This document shows positions 12,865 through 24,243 of a stretch of 64,000 nucleotides of DNA, in pieces. Under the pieces are notes generated by a model. That model saw only the letters and a list, made by a program, of their open reading frames with translations. It had not been told where the DNA came from and made no database searches. Source of the stretch: Pyrenophora tritici-repentis (lineage: Eukaryota; Ascomycota; Dothideomycetes; Pleosporales; Pleosporaceae). The stretch spans positions 806,001 through 870,000 of the forward strand of contig NC_089395.1 of the NCBI RefSeq assembly GCF_003171515.1. Reading direction: 5' to 3'. Each line of letters starts with the position of its first letter. Position 1 is the stretch's first letter. The position numbers were made by a program, and so were the translations under genes.

Positions 12865-14012
12865 CTAGAACTTGTAGACTTGGTCCTTGCTGTAACCAAG
12901 CTCCTTGAGCATACCGTCAAGTTCGCCCTGGTCACTCGGGCTCTTCTTGCCACCGCTGATGGCCTTGTACATGCCCGGTGGTCCGCACACGAAGATCTTG
13001 ATCTTCTCGCCCTCCTTTGGTTCCGGTAGCACAGTCTTCAGTAGCTCCTTGGTGACGTGGCCCCTTCCGCCCTGCCATGACTCTGGTGGGTTGTCCAGGA
13101 CGTAAAAGGCGCGGAATCGCTGAGGGTATGTGTTCTCCAGCTCTTCCCATTCGCGCTTCAGCAGAATGTCCTCCTCAGAGACGTTGCCGTAGATGAGGGT
13201 GACCTTTGTCTTGTCCTGGGGGTTGCGAAAGATGTGTCGTGCGGTCTGCCACATGGGTGTGATACCGGTGCCACCAGCGATTAAAGCAATGTGCTCATGT
13301 AGATTTTCTTTCCACTGGAACTTGGGAATTGGTCCCTTAATGTCCAGCCGCTGGCCAGGCTCCATAGCGTGCATATGCTCAGACATGGGACCACCGGGGT
13401 AGGCCTTGATTATGAAGTCGACACTACCCTTCTGGTCTACGTCGCTGATGGGTGTGTAGGGTCGGATGACGGGCTTCTGCATCTCAGGGCCCTTGTACTT
13501 GGTGATAACGGCAGCTTTTCTATATTAGTATGCATATATCGATCGTTCAGAAGTAAACATACAAGTAACAGGCAGGCCGCTCTCCATGTCCTCCTCGGGT
13601 AGCTTGAAGCGGAGCTTCTTGGTGTTGTGGTTGACAACCTCGGATTTCTCCAGCATGAGCGACACGAAGCCCTGGTCGCCTCCAGTAAAGGCCTTCTTCG
13701 CGTCCCCGCTGGATGAAGGAATCTTCTTGGCCTCCTCTGATGGTGGCGCACTACCCTTCTGCCCTGATGGCGAGTCGCCGCCCCTCATGTACAGGTAGGC
13801 ACCAGCGAGACCAGCAGCGCCAATGCCTGTGTAAAGGATACCATTGTTACCGCCACTCTTGGGTGCCTCAGAAGCATAACGGCGGACTTGCTAACCCGGG
13901 ATCAGTATCAAGCGCGAAGATTGGGGGAATTCATTTATCGCAAATCTTTAACAATGGGGTCGCATACCTGCTGTAGCGTCCTGGCCGGACGAAATACCTG
14001 TCTGGCAAACAT
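12865..14012 (-). CDS. MCR1: NADH-cytochrome b5 reductase, mitochondrial
   Basis: Flavoprotein passing electrons from NADH to cytochrome b5 in the mitochondrial outer membrane/intermembrane space. Three exons, 14012-13968, 13890-13563 and 13514-12865, give 340 residues. The N-terminus ([15 protein letters not shown]) is a mitochondrial presequence followed by a membrane segment ([17 protein letters not shown]). The FAD-binding RPYTP motif lies near residue 142, the NADH-binding GGTGITPM near 205, and CGPPGMY near 300; the protein ends in YKF. The second intron is short (48 nt) and uses an AAAAG acceptor, chosen because it restores the [11 protein letters not shown] block; the nearer ATAG acceptor would create a stop. 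Confidence 0.93.
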
Positions 14013-15055
14013 GGCGAGACGAATTGGTACGATAGAAGGTGGATTGAGGTGGGATTGAGGTGCGTGAAAGAATAAGCGGCGTTATCAAGGTCCTCCTACG
14101 CGGGCGCATTGAGCTCGCTACAAGCTAGCGCCAAGAACAAACGTCATCACTGTTTGACATGCCGACAACCCCGATCTCATTCACGCTCATCATTATCATG
14201 CTCGCCCTCTAAGAAATTCGCGTCCTATTCCATCTCGTTACTGCAACTGTATCTCTGTACATCTGTTTCGAAATAACAAAAAAAAGGAAATCACCTCACT
14301 AACTCAACCTCTCCTACAGCACCGTGACTGCCGACAGAGAGCACCGTTCATCTTGCGATTATTCGGTCAAGTCGTGATACTACGACCCTTATTTCATACT
14401 CGCTGACCCCCGCATTGGAATGATCCATGCCCAATAAAGTCGATAATTCATGTGCGGTTACCATGGCCTTCACGTGCTTGGATCGCAGTTGTCTCAGGCC
14501 TTATAGACTCAGCGGTAATACGATATATATTTCCGTTTTTCAAAAATGCGCTTCATTTACTCAGTCTCATGGGTTCTAAGAGTTCACTGCGTTGGCACGC
14601 CTTTCACAGAGATAACGGGAAACGACCAACCGAGCAAGTACAACGTCACTCTCTTGCCGATGACTGCGGGCGCAATATGTGGTACGTCTCTAGGTATGGA
14701 AAGACTGGTACAAGATTGGTTAGACCCGGACCCTGTTCTTACCCACAAGCGGAGCGTCGCAGTGAGAGACGAGCAATATTAGCTCGCACTCACTACATTG
14801 TCTCTTCTACCTGTTTCCACAAGAGTACATAAGACCTCTTCATCCAATCCTTCCCTCTCTCTCACTATCTACCCCATATCAGTCAAAGCCTCGCAACCGA
14901 CACATGAGCACGACTCACACCGTATTAGAATCTACCTACGATAGCACGCAGCACTCGACACAGCTCGCACCATAACACTCGTGCTCAATCAAACCCGCAG
15001 GATCTATCCGTGCTACGTCTTGCAGCCTTGACGAAATCGCAACTCACAAACAGCA
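14013..15055. other. Divergent intergenic region, no supported gene
   Basis: About 1 kb between MCR1 and the next plus-strand gene, so it carries both promoters. An open frame at 14452-14832 has no recognisable feature and is not called. Confidence 0.5.
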
Positions 15056-16483
15056 ATGGCACCAGCCACCAAAGCGAGTTGTCACGGATACTTCCCTGTG
15101 CCCAACCTTAATGTACCGCCAATCGCCGCGGCGCCCGCTTGTACCATATGCGCACTGGAAAGCCACATCGAAGAAATCAAGGGGATCCAAGCTGCTCTGG
15201 ACAGCCGCGGCGGTATTTTCAAGTCTAAGATGGCGGAACCGAAGACTGAAAATGGTGGGATGTACGCTGACCATCAAACTTGGATGAGGAAGTGGCGGGG
15301 TGCGAAAATCAAATGTTGCCGCTTGGTAGAGGCCTTGGAGAGGTTACGTGATGAGCATCCGGATATGATGGAATATTGGGGTATCGATGAAGCGCTGTAT
15401 CTGTGGGAATTAGCAGCGGACGAGTGCTGCAAGGTCCCAGGATACAAGTATGTGGGAGATGCTCCAGAAGAAGACATTGCTCTCGAAGACACCAAGGAAG
15501 TGGAGTCGACCGCGTCGATACCGATCGTGATCCCAGCACCAAAAGAGGATATCTCGCCTGAGGATGATAGTGGCTGGGCTATCGTCACGCACATATGGAA
15601 GAAAAGATCGCAATCATGGTCGCTTCCGTCGGAGGACGAAGAAGAGAAGCCCGGGACTGAAAACACTATTCTCATTGAGCTGGAGGCCATTGAAAAGAGC
15701 CTGGCTCAGCTGGAAGCTATCAACAAGATCCTGGCTAGGCCCCAAAGTTTCTCCAAAAAACCCTCTAAGGCGCTCGCTGAGGCATTCGGTGACGACAGTG
15801 ATGACGATGATGGCGAAACCCGTTCTACTACCGTCATCAAGGCGTCTGAGACTTCGAGTGCGACTCCAACATCTACATTCACTCCAAATCATGAGCATGC
15901 GACCCACAACATGCCCCAATCAGAGTCTAAGCGCATGTCACATCTCGGTCCTCGTTGCTGCAAGTCAGTAATCATCAATCCGGAAGCAACCCTTATTCCG
16001 TCCGATGGCGACCAGATCGTTACCCAGCCCCACAACGAACATGCGGCTGCCGAGAAGCGTAGGCATCGTTTGACCTGGAATCGACGCTCGCGTAGGTACA
16101 GCCCATCAACCTGGGCCAGTCCCGATGGCTGTGAGAAGTACGATACAAGCTGCTTCAGGGTGAGCTGGATGGCCCTTGAGCGTTCGATGAACAGGGCACA
16201 GAACAAGACAGAAGACGACGTGAAGGACAACATGGCATTGACGGAGGAAGCCATGGGGCTGCGTGAACGTGAGAAGATAATTAAAGAAGCCCAGGAGGCA
16301 TACTTTTCTGGCCATGGTCATGCACGAGTCTCAATGTTGCACGTTTGTTGGTCTGCACAGGAGAAGAAAAAGAGGTCCATAAAGAAGGTGGGAAAGTCAA
16401 CAGAAGAAGATAGTGAGCAGAACATCGTCGGCGAGACTTGTGGATCTGGGGATTCAGCAGAAAGTGGCGTATATCGGGAATGA
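15056..16483 (+). CDS. Hypothetical protein, acidic, Cys-containing N-terminus
   Basis: Uninterrupted 475-codon frame from the ATG at 15056; I do not recognise the family. The N-terminus has a CTIC pair and, further on, CCRL and DECC. Helical segments follow, including LVEALERLRDEHPDMMEYW. The middle is acidic and Ser/Thr-rich with a run of Asp near DDSDDDDGE. The C-terminal half is basic and has a long charged helix (TEEAMGLREREKIIKEAQE). No signal peptide or membrane segment is evident. An intron could be missed, but the frame is long for chance and codon use looks coding. Probably a lineage-restricted protein. Confidence 0.65.
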   Translation: MAPATKASCHGYFPVPNLNVPPIAAAPACTICALESHIEEIKGIQAALDSRGGIFKSKMAEPKTENGGMYADHQTWMRKWRGAKIKCCRLVEALERLRDEHPDMMEYWGIDEALYLWELAADECCKVPGYKYVGDAPEEDIALEDTKEVESTASIPIVIPAPKEDISPEDDSGWAIVTHIWKKRSQSWSLPSEDEEEKPGTENTILIELEAIEKSLAQLEAINKILARPQSFSKKPSKALAEAFGDDSDDDDGETRSTTVIKASETSSATPTSTFTPNHEHATHNMPQSESKRMSHLGPRCCKSVIINPEATLIPSDGDQIVTQPHNEHAAAEKRRHRLTWNRRSRRYSPSTWASPDGCEKYDTSCFRVSWMALERSMNRAQNKTEDDVKDNMALTEEAMGLREREKIIKEAQEAYFSGHGHARVSMLHVCWSAQEKKKRSIKKVGKSTEEDSEQNIVGETCGSGDSAESGVYRE

Positions 16484-17051
16484 GTGTTTAGAACATGAGA
16501 ATGGAAGAAGAATGGGTATGTACACCTCCCGAAAGCATCAATGGTCCTTGTACTCAGGAAGCTGACGATAGATTAGTTTCACAGGTTCTATCATTACAGC
16601 GACATCTTCACGCATGTCTGTTATAGCTGTTAGGACTAATCTCTTTTTTGTAACTGTCATATTCACAAACATCTAGTCTTCACGTATAGCTTCAGCTTTC
16701 GTATGCATATCAAGAATGATACAGACGTCTTTATCAATTCAAAGCCCTGGAATCAACTATGGCTTCATTCATATCTTCAATTTCGATGAGTTCTTCACAC
16801 GCACCGGAAGAGAAAAAGATCGACTGGAATACACATCCTCTTCACGATGCTTCGATTTGGTCACACTATATCGCCGTATGAAAAGCATACCTAAAGTTCT
16901 CTTTTGTAGATAAAAACACATCCTCTAGACTCTGGAAGTCATTGTGTATTTACTGAAGCGCCCGAAGAAGAAGATACGCAGCACTCATCACTACATTTAC
17001 ATGTCATTTTGCAACCCTTACTCCCTGTACCAACACTAGCAAAAGGAAGGC
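16484..17051. other. Intergenic region, no supported gene
   Basis: 568 bp between two unknown genes. Nothing beyond UTR-like AT-rich sequence is seen. Confidence 0.5.
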
Positions 17052-17561
17052 ATGCACCCCTTCAAGACGCAGCAGCATAGTAGCAAGGAATTGCCACAAG
17101 TGCAGCCTCGACTGCCACAGTGTCAACAGCCCCGGCCACAACCACCCACTGTAAATTATATATTTTATGAAGTTCCTAAAACAAAGAAGCCCGACATCAA
17201 AACGGCCACAGTACCTAAAGCACATAAAGATCGGTTGCCAAAACCCGAGAAAACGCCCTTAATCCGTTCTCTAGAGCATTCAAGATATCCTCTCCCTCCA
17301 TCGAGTATGCAACCGCAAAAGGGCAAGGTGTTCTCCCGTGTAGATCCAGATACGTGGATGACTCCCCTGGGCGATGATCTTAGGCCAACGAAAGAAGAAG
17401 AGTGGAAAGGGAAAAGGTTACCGAGTGCGGAGAGTGCGAACTTCAAGAATATACATGCGGTCCTCTTCACGAATAGTAAGGGTAAGAAGATTTGGGTGGA
17501 GACCAGTGGGACAAGTACGAATCATCGAAGACTTTGGGTCCCGGGTTGGGATCAGATCTAG
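17052..17561 (+). CDS. Small hypothetical protein, Pro/Lys-rich
   Basis: Single-exon frame of 169 residues from the ATG at 17052, family not recognised. The N-terminal third is Gln/Pro-rich and the middle is Lys/Pro-rich. The C-terminal part is more ordered in appearance: RVDPDTWMTPLGDDLRPTKEE, then NIHAVLFTNSKGKKIWVE, ending WVPGWDQI. There is no signal peptide or membrane span. It is called because the C-terminal segment reads like a folded, conserved piece. The antisense frame at 17165-17470 is treated as a shadow. Confidence 0.5.
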   Translation: MHPFKTQQHSSKELPQVQPRLPQCQQPRPQPPTVNYIFYEVPKTKKPDIKTATVPKAHKDRLPKPEKTPLIRSLEHSRYPLPPSSMQPQKGKVFSRVDPDTWMTPLGDDLRPTKEEEWKGKRLPSAESANFKNIHAVLFTNSKGKKIWVETSGTSTNHRRLWVPGWDQI

Positions 17562-19265
17562 GTAAGCGGGGGTTCTAGGGAGGTCATTTCAAAAGGAAAA
17601 TGAATAAAGGATGAATAATCGGGCGAAGGGCAATGTCCAGGTATACATGTGTACGAAATTGGAGTCCACTTGCAAATTACTCAACCCGCCGTATATTACG
17701 AATCTCGAGAGATGACAGACATATTTTATATCCACTTCCAAGTGACATTCCGCCCACCTTAATATCCTAGCGTGTTGCAAGTGGTGATCTTCATCAGCGG
17801 TATATGACTAAAACGTCATCGAAAGATCTTTACATTCAGGGTGGATACAGAAAGCTTAACAATGACAGCGCCGTTACGGTATTGCCACATGTGGTTGACA
17901 AACGATAGAACAATCACATGTAATTTGTTGTTTTATGACAGCGATCCACTCATTAAGAGGGAGGAAGACACGCCGTCTAGAACACTACGAGCATCTATCT
18001 CCACCCACCGTAAATCATCTCCACATGACATCTAACTCAAGAACATCATCCACCGAAGCGCTCAAAACCGCTCAAGTCACACCTCAGTATGGACCCAACT
18101 TCTCCCATCAAACCCCAATCCACCAACAAACACAATTCCCATACCCTCATCCCTAAACTCCCCACACCACCACCCTCACCAAGCGCCCCACCTACAACCG
18201 ACACACCTCCCTAGAGCCAACCTACAACGCAGACATGAGGCAGCCAACGGTGTACCCAGCTCTGCACCACTCTGGGCAACCATGGCCGCCAAGGCCCATC
18301 TAGCGCGGGAGCTCTGCGGGCCGCAATGTTTGGGATCGACGCCTCAGGTGAGACATCAAAGGACAGGATGGGATAGCTAAAGTTGGGTAGGTAGGGGGGA
18401 GGGGGGGGGAGACGGGCCGTCTACCACATGCATGACATGGGAAAGCGATGCTTTTTTGTGTATTGCGCATGAAGACGTGCGATGGGGAGAGGAAAGATGA
18501 GGGATGAACCTTGGTGGAACGCGCGTTGAGTGTTGGCGAGTGCTGGGTCCACACAGACGCGGACGCGGACGGTTGGTTGAGTTGAGATGGGTTTGGGCTT
18601 GGCTCTGGGAACTTTTATTGTCTGTATGGTATGTAAAGGCTGGCCACGTAAGTCCATTATTGGAAAAGAAAGGTTATTGAGGAAAAAAACGAAGGAAAGA
18701 GGAAAGGACGGGCAATCAGAGAAAGCCTATCGGAACTGCACGTTAATCGCATTAGCTCAAGTCAAGTGTACTTTCTAGCTCCCCTCTGCAGCGTCTATGG
18801 TTCCACAGGAAGGAACGAGTGAGAATGGTGGCGCATGCAACGTGTAATAACATAATCAAATCTTACTACAATGCCAAGACATAAGGCGGCGGAGCACTTT
18901 CCTCCTAAAGAGCCTCAGGCCATGCATACAATGCCTGACCCGAAACAGTTCCTGCCCAGGCAGAAAAAAAATTCCCGACATACTGGGCGCAATTCTTGAT
19001 CGGCGGTTGGGAGCAGCGGGTGCCCAGGCTTGGTAAGGCACGAACCTGTGGCGTACGAGGTTTCGAAACTGCATCCAAGCCCTGGCGCATGAAGGCGTGG
19101 CTGTGCAGTGTTGCAGGTACAGCATGGTAACCGATGGCGCACCGCCATTGTGTGACCAGGATGTCGTCGTTGTTTGACCCGTTGGGATGTCCCTGTTGCA
19201 GTGCATGATGGCAATTGTAGAGGTTTACGAGGGAGACATGTGATTGATGACACTTCCGCCCATAC
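17562..19265. other. Intergenic region, no supported gene
   Basis: 1.7 kb with a G-rich run near 18395-18410 and several short frames. The frame ending near 18156 on the plus strand is Pro/Thr/Gln-rich and is not convincing. No RNA gene is seen. Confidence 0.45.
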
Positions 19266-20123
19266 TTACATACTGGCATATTTGTCGTGACTGGACTTGA
19301 CCTTCATGTCTAGAGCTGTCTCATGGAAATTGCCTTCTACCTTTGCCTTTCGCAATTTCTTGACCTCGGCATCGTTGAGCCTTCGTCCAATCTGGTCTTC
19401 CAGCTCCTTGCGACTGATTTTCAAATTAGCCTTCTCCTCCTTGTTCGCCTTGAATCGAGGCTTGAAGCGCGCTTGCATGCGGATGCGAAACGTGGTGTTG
19501 AAGTTGATATGTTCTGTGTCGCCTCGAATCTCAGCCCCGTCTGTAGAAGACTCGTCAATGCTGAGAAATTTGTCACGCGCAGTTTGGAGGGAGAAGGCGC
19601 CGGGGTTGTCAGGTACGGGGATGATGATGAAGGATTCTTCGGGCGAAATGGCAGTTGCTGAGGCACTAAGGATGCCAAATTTGTTGCAGCCAAGATAGCT
19701 ATATGTTGTTAGTATGTTTATGAAGCATCTGAGGCCTCGGTGGTGTTTGTACCTTCCATGATGTCCCTTGAAGCTCACTTGTTCTGTACCAGCGACGCGA
19801 TTCGCAACGAAGACCTGGCGCACATCGTGCGGTTCGGCCGTCGCCAGGTCCTCCTCGACCACGTTTTCCAGGTTACTGGTAAAGACCTTGCCATTTGCAT
19901 CGCATGCTAGACAGCTCGGCGCCTCGGTGGGCAAAACAATGACAACGGGGCCAGAAATATCGCTTGGCGCCTCCGCGCTCACCCAGGAGTCGTCATTCTC
20001 AGCCTCGGCAGGCGCGTTAGTGGTGAGCTGCTTGGAGCGCGCATCGTCGGCGTCGTACGGCTCGGCTGTTTTCCTCTTCTTCTTCACCTTCTTGTCGCCT
20101 TTGAAGTGGAGTGCCTTGGGCAT
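19266..20123 (-). CDS. FRG1: FRG1-like protein (RNA processing/actin-bundling family)
   Basis: FRG1-family protein; in animals it is nucleolar, found with spliceosomes and able to bundle actin. Two exons, 20123-19753 and 19698-19266, give 267 residues, close to the family length. The N-terminus has a Lys-rich nuclear/nucleolar signal (KKVKKKRK). A beta-trefoil fascin-like core follows, with QVSFKGHHG before the intron and YLGCNKFGILS after it. The conserved C-terminal block carries the KEELEDQIGRRL-like region and FHETALDMKVK. The 54-nt intron is divisible by three and has no stop, so unspliced RNA stays open. A perfect GTAAGT sits over the stop codon (19262-19268 region), so a further 3' exon is possible. 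The gene is divergent from the oxygenase. Confidence 0.88.
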   Translation of the reverse strand: MPKALHFKGDKKVKKKRKTAEPYDADDARSKQLTTNAPAEAENDDSWVSAEAPSDISGPVVIVLPTEAPSCLACDANGKVFTSNLENVVEEDLATAEPHDVRQVFVANRVAGTEQVSFKGHHGRYKHHRGLRCFINILTTYSYLGCNKFGILSASATAISPEESFIIIPVPDNPGAFSLQTARDKFLSIDESSTDGAEIRGDTEHINFNTTFRIRMQARFKPRFKANKEEKANLKISRKELEDQIGRRLNDAEVKKLRKAKVEGNFHETALDMKVKSSHDKYASM

Positions 20124-20341
20124 GGTGATGGATGCAGTCGTGTTGTTTGGTTGTCGGAGCTGGAGTTCGGCGATGGCCGAGGCCCAGGCAAATTAGGCAG
20201 GTGCACTCGAGGTGGACTATTTCGCACACTACGCGCACGATAAAGTGGCAGAGTTGGCTACATAGTCAATCAATCGTCGTCATCATACAACGCCTGCATA
20301 CTGGACTGCACTGCACTGCACTGCAATCTGTGAAAGACTAA
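20124..20341. promoter_or_regulatory. Shared divergent promoter, FRG1 / oxygenase
   Basis: Only 218 bp separate the two divergent start codons, so both promoters lie here. A short tandem of the pentamer CTGCA is found at about 20304-20325, just before the oxygenase start. Bidirectional control is inference. Confidence 0.55.
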
Positions 20342-21523
20342 ATGGCAAACGCTAAAGCTGCAGTGAGCCAAAGCGCCGTTGCTGTAGGCCTTGAGGACCT
20401 GAAGAACAGTAAGTTGGGTGATTCCCATGCTATTGAGTGTGATACTGATGGACGATCACTTCAAGGCAATGTTGAATTCTCCGTGCTCGAGGAAGCGTTT
20501 GGACCCTCCAGCTTGGGCATTATAGTTGTGAAGGATCTCCCGTCAAAGTTCCATGAACTGCGGCACAGACTACTGTCCTACGCCTCGGCCCTTGGAAACC
20601 TACCAAAAGATGAGCTGGGTAATGATTCCCAAACTTAATGATAATTATAGAAAAGAACTAATGATTGGGCAGCAAAGCTTGAATCACCCGCTTCCAAGTG
20701 GCTAGTAGGCTGGTCGTGTGGAAAGGAGACGCTCAAGGATGGCAGGTACGATACTTTGAAAGGGTCGTACTATGTCAACTGCGCTACTGCCTTTGAGGAG
20801 CAGCAAAAGGCAGTTGCCGAGAAGTACCCGTCCTTCCCAGAGTACACGGCACCGAACGTGTGGCCGTCCGAGCAACTCCTGCCGGGTTTCGAGGCAACGT
20901 TTCGCGAACTCTGCACTCTCATCATCGACATAGCCGCATTAGTGGCGCGAGCATGTGACAAGTACGCCGAAGCCAATATCGAAGGCTATCAAAAAGGTTA
21001 CCTGGAGCATGTGGTCAAGACGAGCATCTCGACCAAGGCAAGACTACTGCACTACTTCCCCAGTCCCGCGTCGGCACCCCAACCTTGCAGCGGCGACGAA
21101 GATGACTGGTGTGCCACGCACCTCGATCACGGCTGTCTGACAGGACTCACGTCGGCCATGTTTGTTGATGAAGCTGTCAGCCCACCGCAAACAGGTGCAT
21201 CGTTTTCACCACTCCAAGAACTTGGCAGTTCGCCGGACCCCAAGGCAGGTCTATATATACACTCGCGGACCGGAGCTATCACCAAAGTCAGCATCCCTCG
21301 CGACAGCCTCGCCTTCCAAACGGGCGAAGCACTTGAGATTATCACCAAAGGCAAGTTCAAAGCCGTGCCCCACTTTGTGAGGGGTGCCGCGGCTGGAGCT
21401 GGCGGGAGCAAGGTGGCCAGGAACACATTGGCAGTGTTTACGCAGCCTAATTTGTGGGAAAAGGTAGACGAGAAGCGGGACTTTGCAGCGTTTGCCAAGG
21501 AGATAGTTGAAAAGAACCATTAA
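20342..21523 (+). CDS. 2-oxoglutarate/Fe(II)-dependent oxygenase (IPNS-like fold)
   Basis: Predicted non-haem iron dioxygenase of 375 residues. Exons 20342-20618 and 20673-21523 are joined by a 54-nt intron. The jelly-roll metal site is visible: His and Asp in THLDHG (about residues 242 and 244), the distal His in VPHFVRG (about 326) and a 2-oxoglutarate-binding Arg in VARNTLAVF (about 342). The N-terminal half has the conserved GIIVVKDLP strand and a WSCGKE-containing segment. There is no signal peptide, so it is probably cytosolic. The substrate is unknown; relatives act in secondary metabolism and nutrient scavenging, and no biosynthetic partner lies nearby. Confidence 0.85.
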
Positions 21524-22718
21524 AGCTTTGGTGGTAGTGGAGGACATGTAGAATGACATCACGCAGCTAATTTATGTGATGTTTACGGTATACTGTACAA
21601 TATCTAACAAGGTGCCAAGCGTGGAACTCGTATACTTGCCGCTAAATCTACGCGCGCCTAGAGACGCACGGCATCCGCTAGCTGGCTGAGCAGCTGCACG
21701 TTGACAGAAGTTGCTGTGGCTCGTGACGCAGGGCGCTAAGACATGTAGGCGGGAGAGTGGCAAAGCTTGTTGTCTTGATGCAGTGAGGATCCTAGCAGGA
21801 AAAAAGAGACGGAAAGAGGCTCATTTCGGCTCCCCTTTCAGCGCATAACAGCAACGCGTCGTCTGTTACGCATCAGAGGTGGTTCAAAGGGCGCTAGTAG
21901 ATCGCTGTCTCATCCGCGATTGACTTATTGCGCGGCCTCGAAACACGCACAATAGCGGTACCAGGTAATCTACGCGGGCGATCGCATCCGTCCTGAGGCT
22001 GCTGGTGCTGGCTTAAATCGAGGCCAATCCTGGGGCACCTCGCACCCTCGCACCTGCAGACGACGCCAGGCCAAACGTGGGGGAGGTTTAGCTACGTAGT
22101 GAGACCAGTGATAAGACCCCGTGGTCGCAGTTGCATTCTAATTCACCCTTGCGCCACAATCTAGCCTCTTTCTCGGCTTGGAGTTGGCGGGCGTACGACA
22201 CTCGCTCGCCACAGCAGCGAGACATGTTGTATGTGTTTGGCGGTGCCGGGTGCCGTTGGGCCCAATCTCTGCCACTTCCACGGCCAATTATCCAGGCGGC
22301 GGCTTACTGCCAAGCCATGGTAGTCCTGAAACGGGTGGGGACTGCTTCCACCACCCGCCGACCTTCATGACGCGGCCACCCATGTTGGCTCGGCGCTTGT
22401 TCCCCTTTCCAGCCCCCAAACCAATGACACCAGCTAGAGCCGCTGTCCTTGCTCGACAGATCGATATCATGCCAAGACTAGGTATCCGAGATGCCGTCTT
22501 CGCATGGGGGAACTTGCTTACACCCTGGCCATGCACTTAACTTCCTTCTTAGTCCCATCCTATCCACCACCAATGCAGCTACTATAGTCGTCACCATCGC
22601 TCTTTTTTCCTTCCCTTTCTTGCTTCCCTACCATCGCTGAGTGTTGTTATACCTTTGACACAGGGTCCTACCTTTCCAATCTTCAGTCGTTCAGTCGTTC
22701 AGTCGTTCAGTCGTCTGC
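21524..22718. other. Intergenic region with 5' UTR repeat
   Basis: 1.2 kb of promoter-like sequence before the acyltransferase gene. Open frames at 22131-22540 overlap each other and show no domain. The last 40 bp hold a TTCAGTCG tandem, listed separately. Confidence 0.5.
22682..22714 (+). repeat. Octanucleotide tandem repeat in leader
   Basis: Four head-to-tail copies of TTCAGTCG end within a few bases of the ATG at 22719. Such a repeat can vary in copy number. Any effect on translation is not known. Confidence 0.85.
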
Positions 22719-24243
22719 ATGCGTATGTCTTTCATTGCAAAGGCTCCGTTGTCGCTTGCCCGTGCCACCATCTCCAGTCTTGCAACTCCCTTGGAACCAG
22801 CTGGAGGCCCAGGCAAGATGTCGAATAACCGTCAGAACGTTACGTGGGTCGAGGTTCGTATTCAGACTACGCTTATGCAACTCGGTCTAAACTTAAGCAG
22901 GGCGTTCGCGGAGTAGCCTCGTTCTGGGTCGTCGTAACACATTTATGCAGGGCCTGGGACTACAGTCTGTGGTCACCACGAGACAGCGAGAATGCCACTC
23001 CTCAGTTACTGCAGCTGCCCTTTATCCGCTTGCCATTCCAGGGCCGAATCGGTGTAACCATGTTCGCCTTCCTCACCGGATATGTATGCGCCATCAAACC
23101 ACTCCGACAAGCAAAGTCCGGAAACATCCCAGCCGCCTTGGAGACGTTGGGCAAGTCGGCTTTCCGTCGTCCACCCCGTCTAATCATGCCCGCGACCATT
23201 GCTTTGTTCATTGCATGGTTTTTCGCACAGCTGGGTGCTTTCGAGGTCGCCCACCGCAGCGACTCCCACTGGTTCCGCCGCTCCGTTCCAACCAACATCG
23301 GTGGTCTCGATACCGAAATCCCGCGATTGATCAAGAACTTCCAGACATCATGGTCAGGCGCCAACAACGAATACGATGACCATCAGTGGGCTCTCCTTCC
23401 TCTGCTCCAGGGCGCCTTCCTCATCTACGTCCTTTTGTTCGCCACCGTCTTCATGAAGGTCCGCATGCGCCTCTTTACCTGCGTCGTTTTGTTCCTCTGG
23501 TACTGGATGCGTACCAGCCCTGAAAAGGGTATGTCTTACTACCTCCCCATTCAAGTACATGTCTAACAACTTTAGAAACTTTCGAGTGCCAGTTCCTCTA
23601 CGGTGTCATTCTCTGCGACCTGGGCTCTGAGAAGGGCTTCCGCGATTTCGTCAACAACCGCGTCAAGGCCCGTCGAGTTGCGGCCACTCTCCTCATCATC
23701 GTTGGCTGGTATGTAGCTTGCTACCCCGGAGAGCACGCCGAATGGTCCGCGTGGTCGGTTCAGCTCAAGAACATTGGAGACTACATTATCCCCCAGGGCG
23801 CGGCAAGCTACCCCAAGCGTTGGACCGCCATCGGATGGGATCTCATGGTTACCGGAATCTGGCTATCTCCTTCTCTCCAGAGCATGTTCTCGAACAAGCT
23901 GTTTATGTGGGTCGGTCGCAATAGCTTCGCCGTCTACCTCACGCACGGAACCGTCATGAAGGTCGGCCTCGCACGATTGATCTACGGATTCAGCACCGCG
24001 CCATACTACGTCGAAGAGCCAAAGGATGGTCAAGGCGAGGGCGTGCAGCATTGGATCCCCAGGTCTACCAACTGGCTAGTGTGGGCCATGGCCATTCCCC
24101 TCTTTTTCGTCGTCGAATACACCATCGCACATCTCTGGACTACCTACGTCGATGCACAATGCGCCAGGGCTACGAAATGGCTTGAGGACATGATGTTTGA
24201 GAAGAGCGAGGATGAGAAGCACGGTGTAGCAACCATGGCTTAA
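22719..24243 (+). CDS. Acyltransferase-3 family integral membrane protein
   Basis: Multi-pass membrane acyltransferase (family typified by bacterial OatA/NodX-like O-acyltransferases) of 476 residues. Exons are 22719-22853, 22901-23528 and 23576-24243. The family hallmark WVEGVRGVASF is restored only when the first intron ends at the CAG at 22898-22900. Next come the H of VVTHLCRAWD and the GRIGVTMFAFLTGYV segment with its conserved Arg. Hydrophobic helices follow, for example ATIALFIAWFF, GAFLIYVLLFATVF and WAMAIPLFFVVEYTIAHLW. The ATG at 22818 is an alternative start; the earlier one adds a 33-residue amphipathic leader. The acyl acceptor is unknown; fungal relatives act on cell-surface or secondary-metabolite substrates. 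Confidence 0.85.

Noticed and set aside
14452..14832. 126-codon open frame in the MCR1 upstream region
   Set aside because: No motif, overlaps another frame, and lies in promoter-like sequence.
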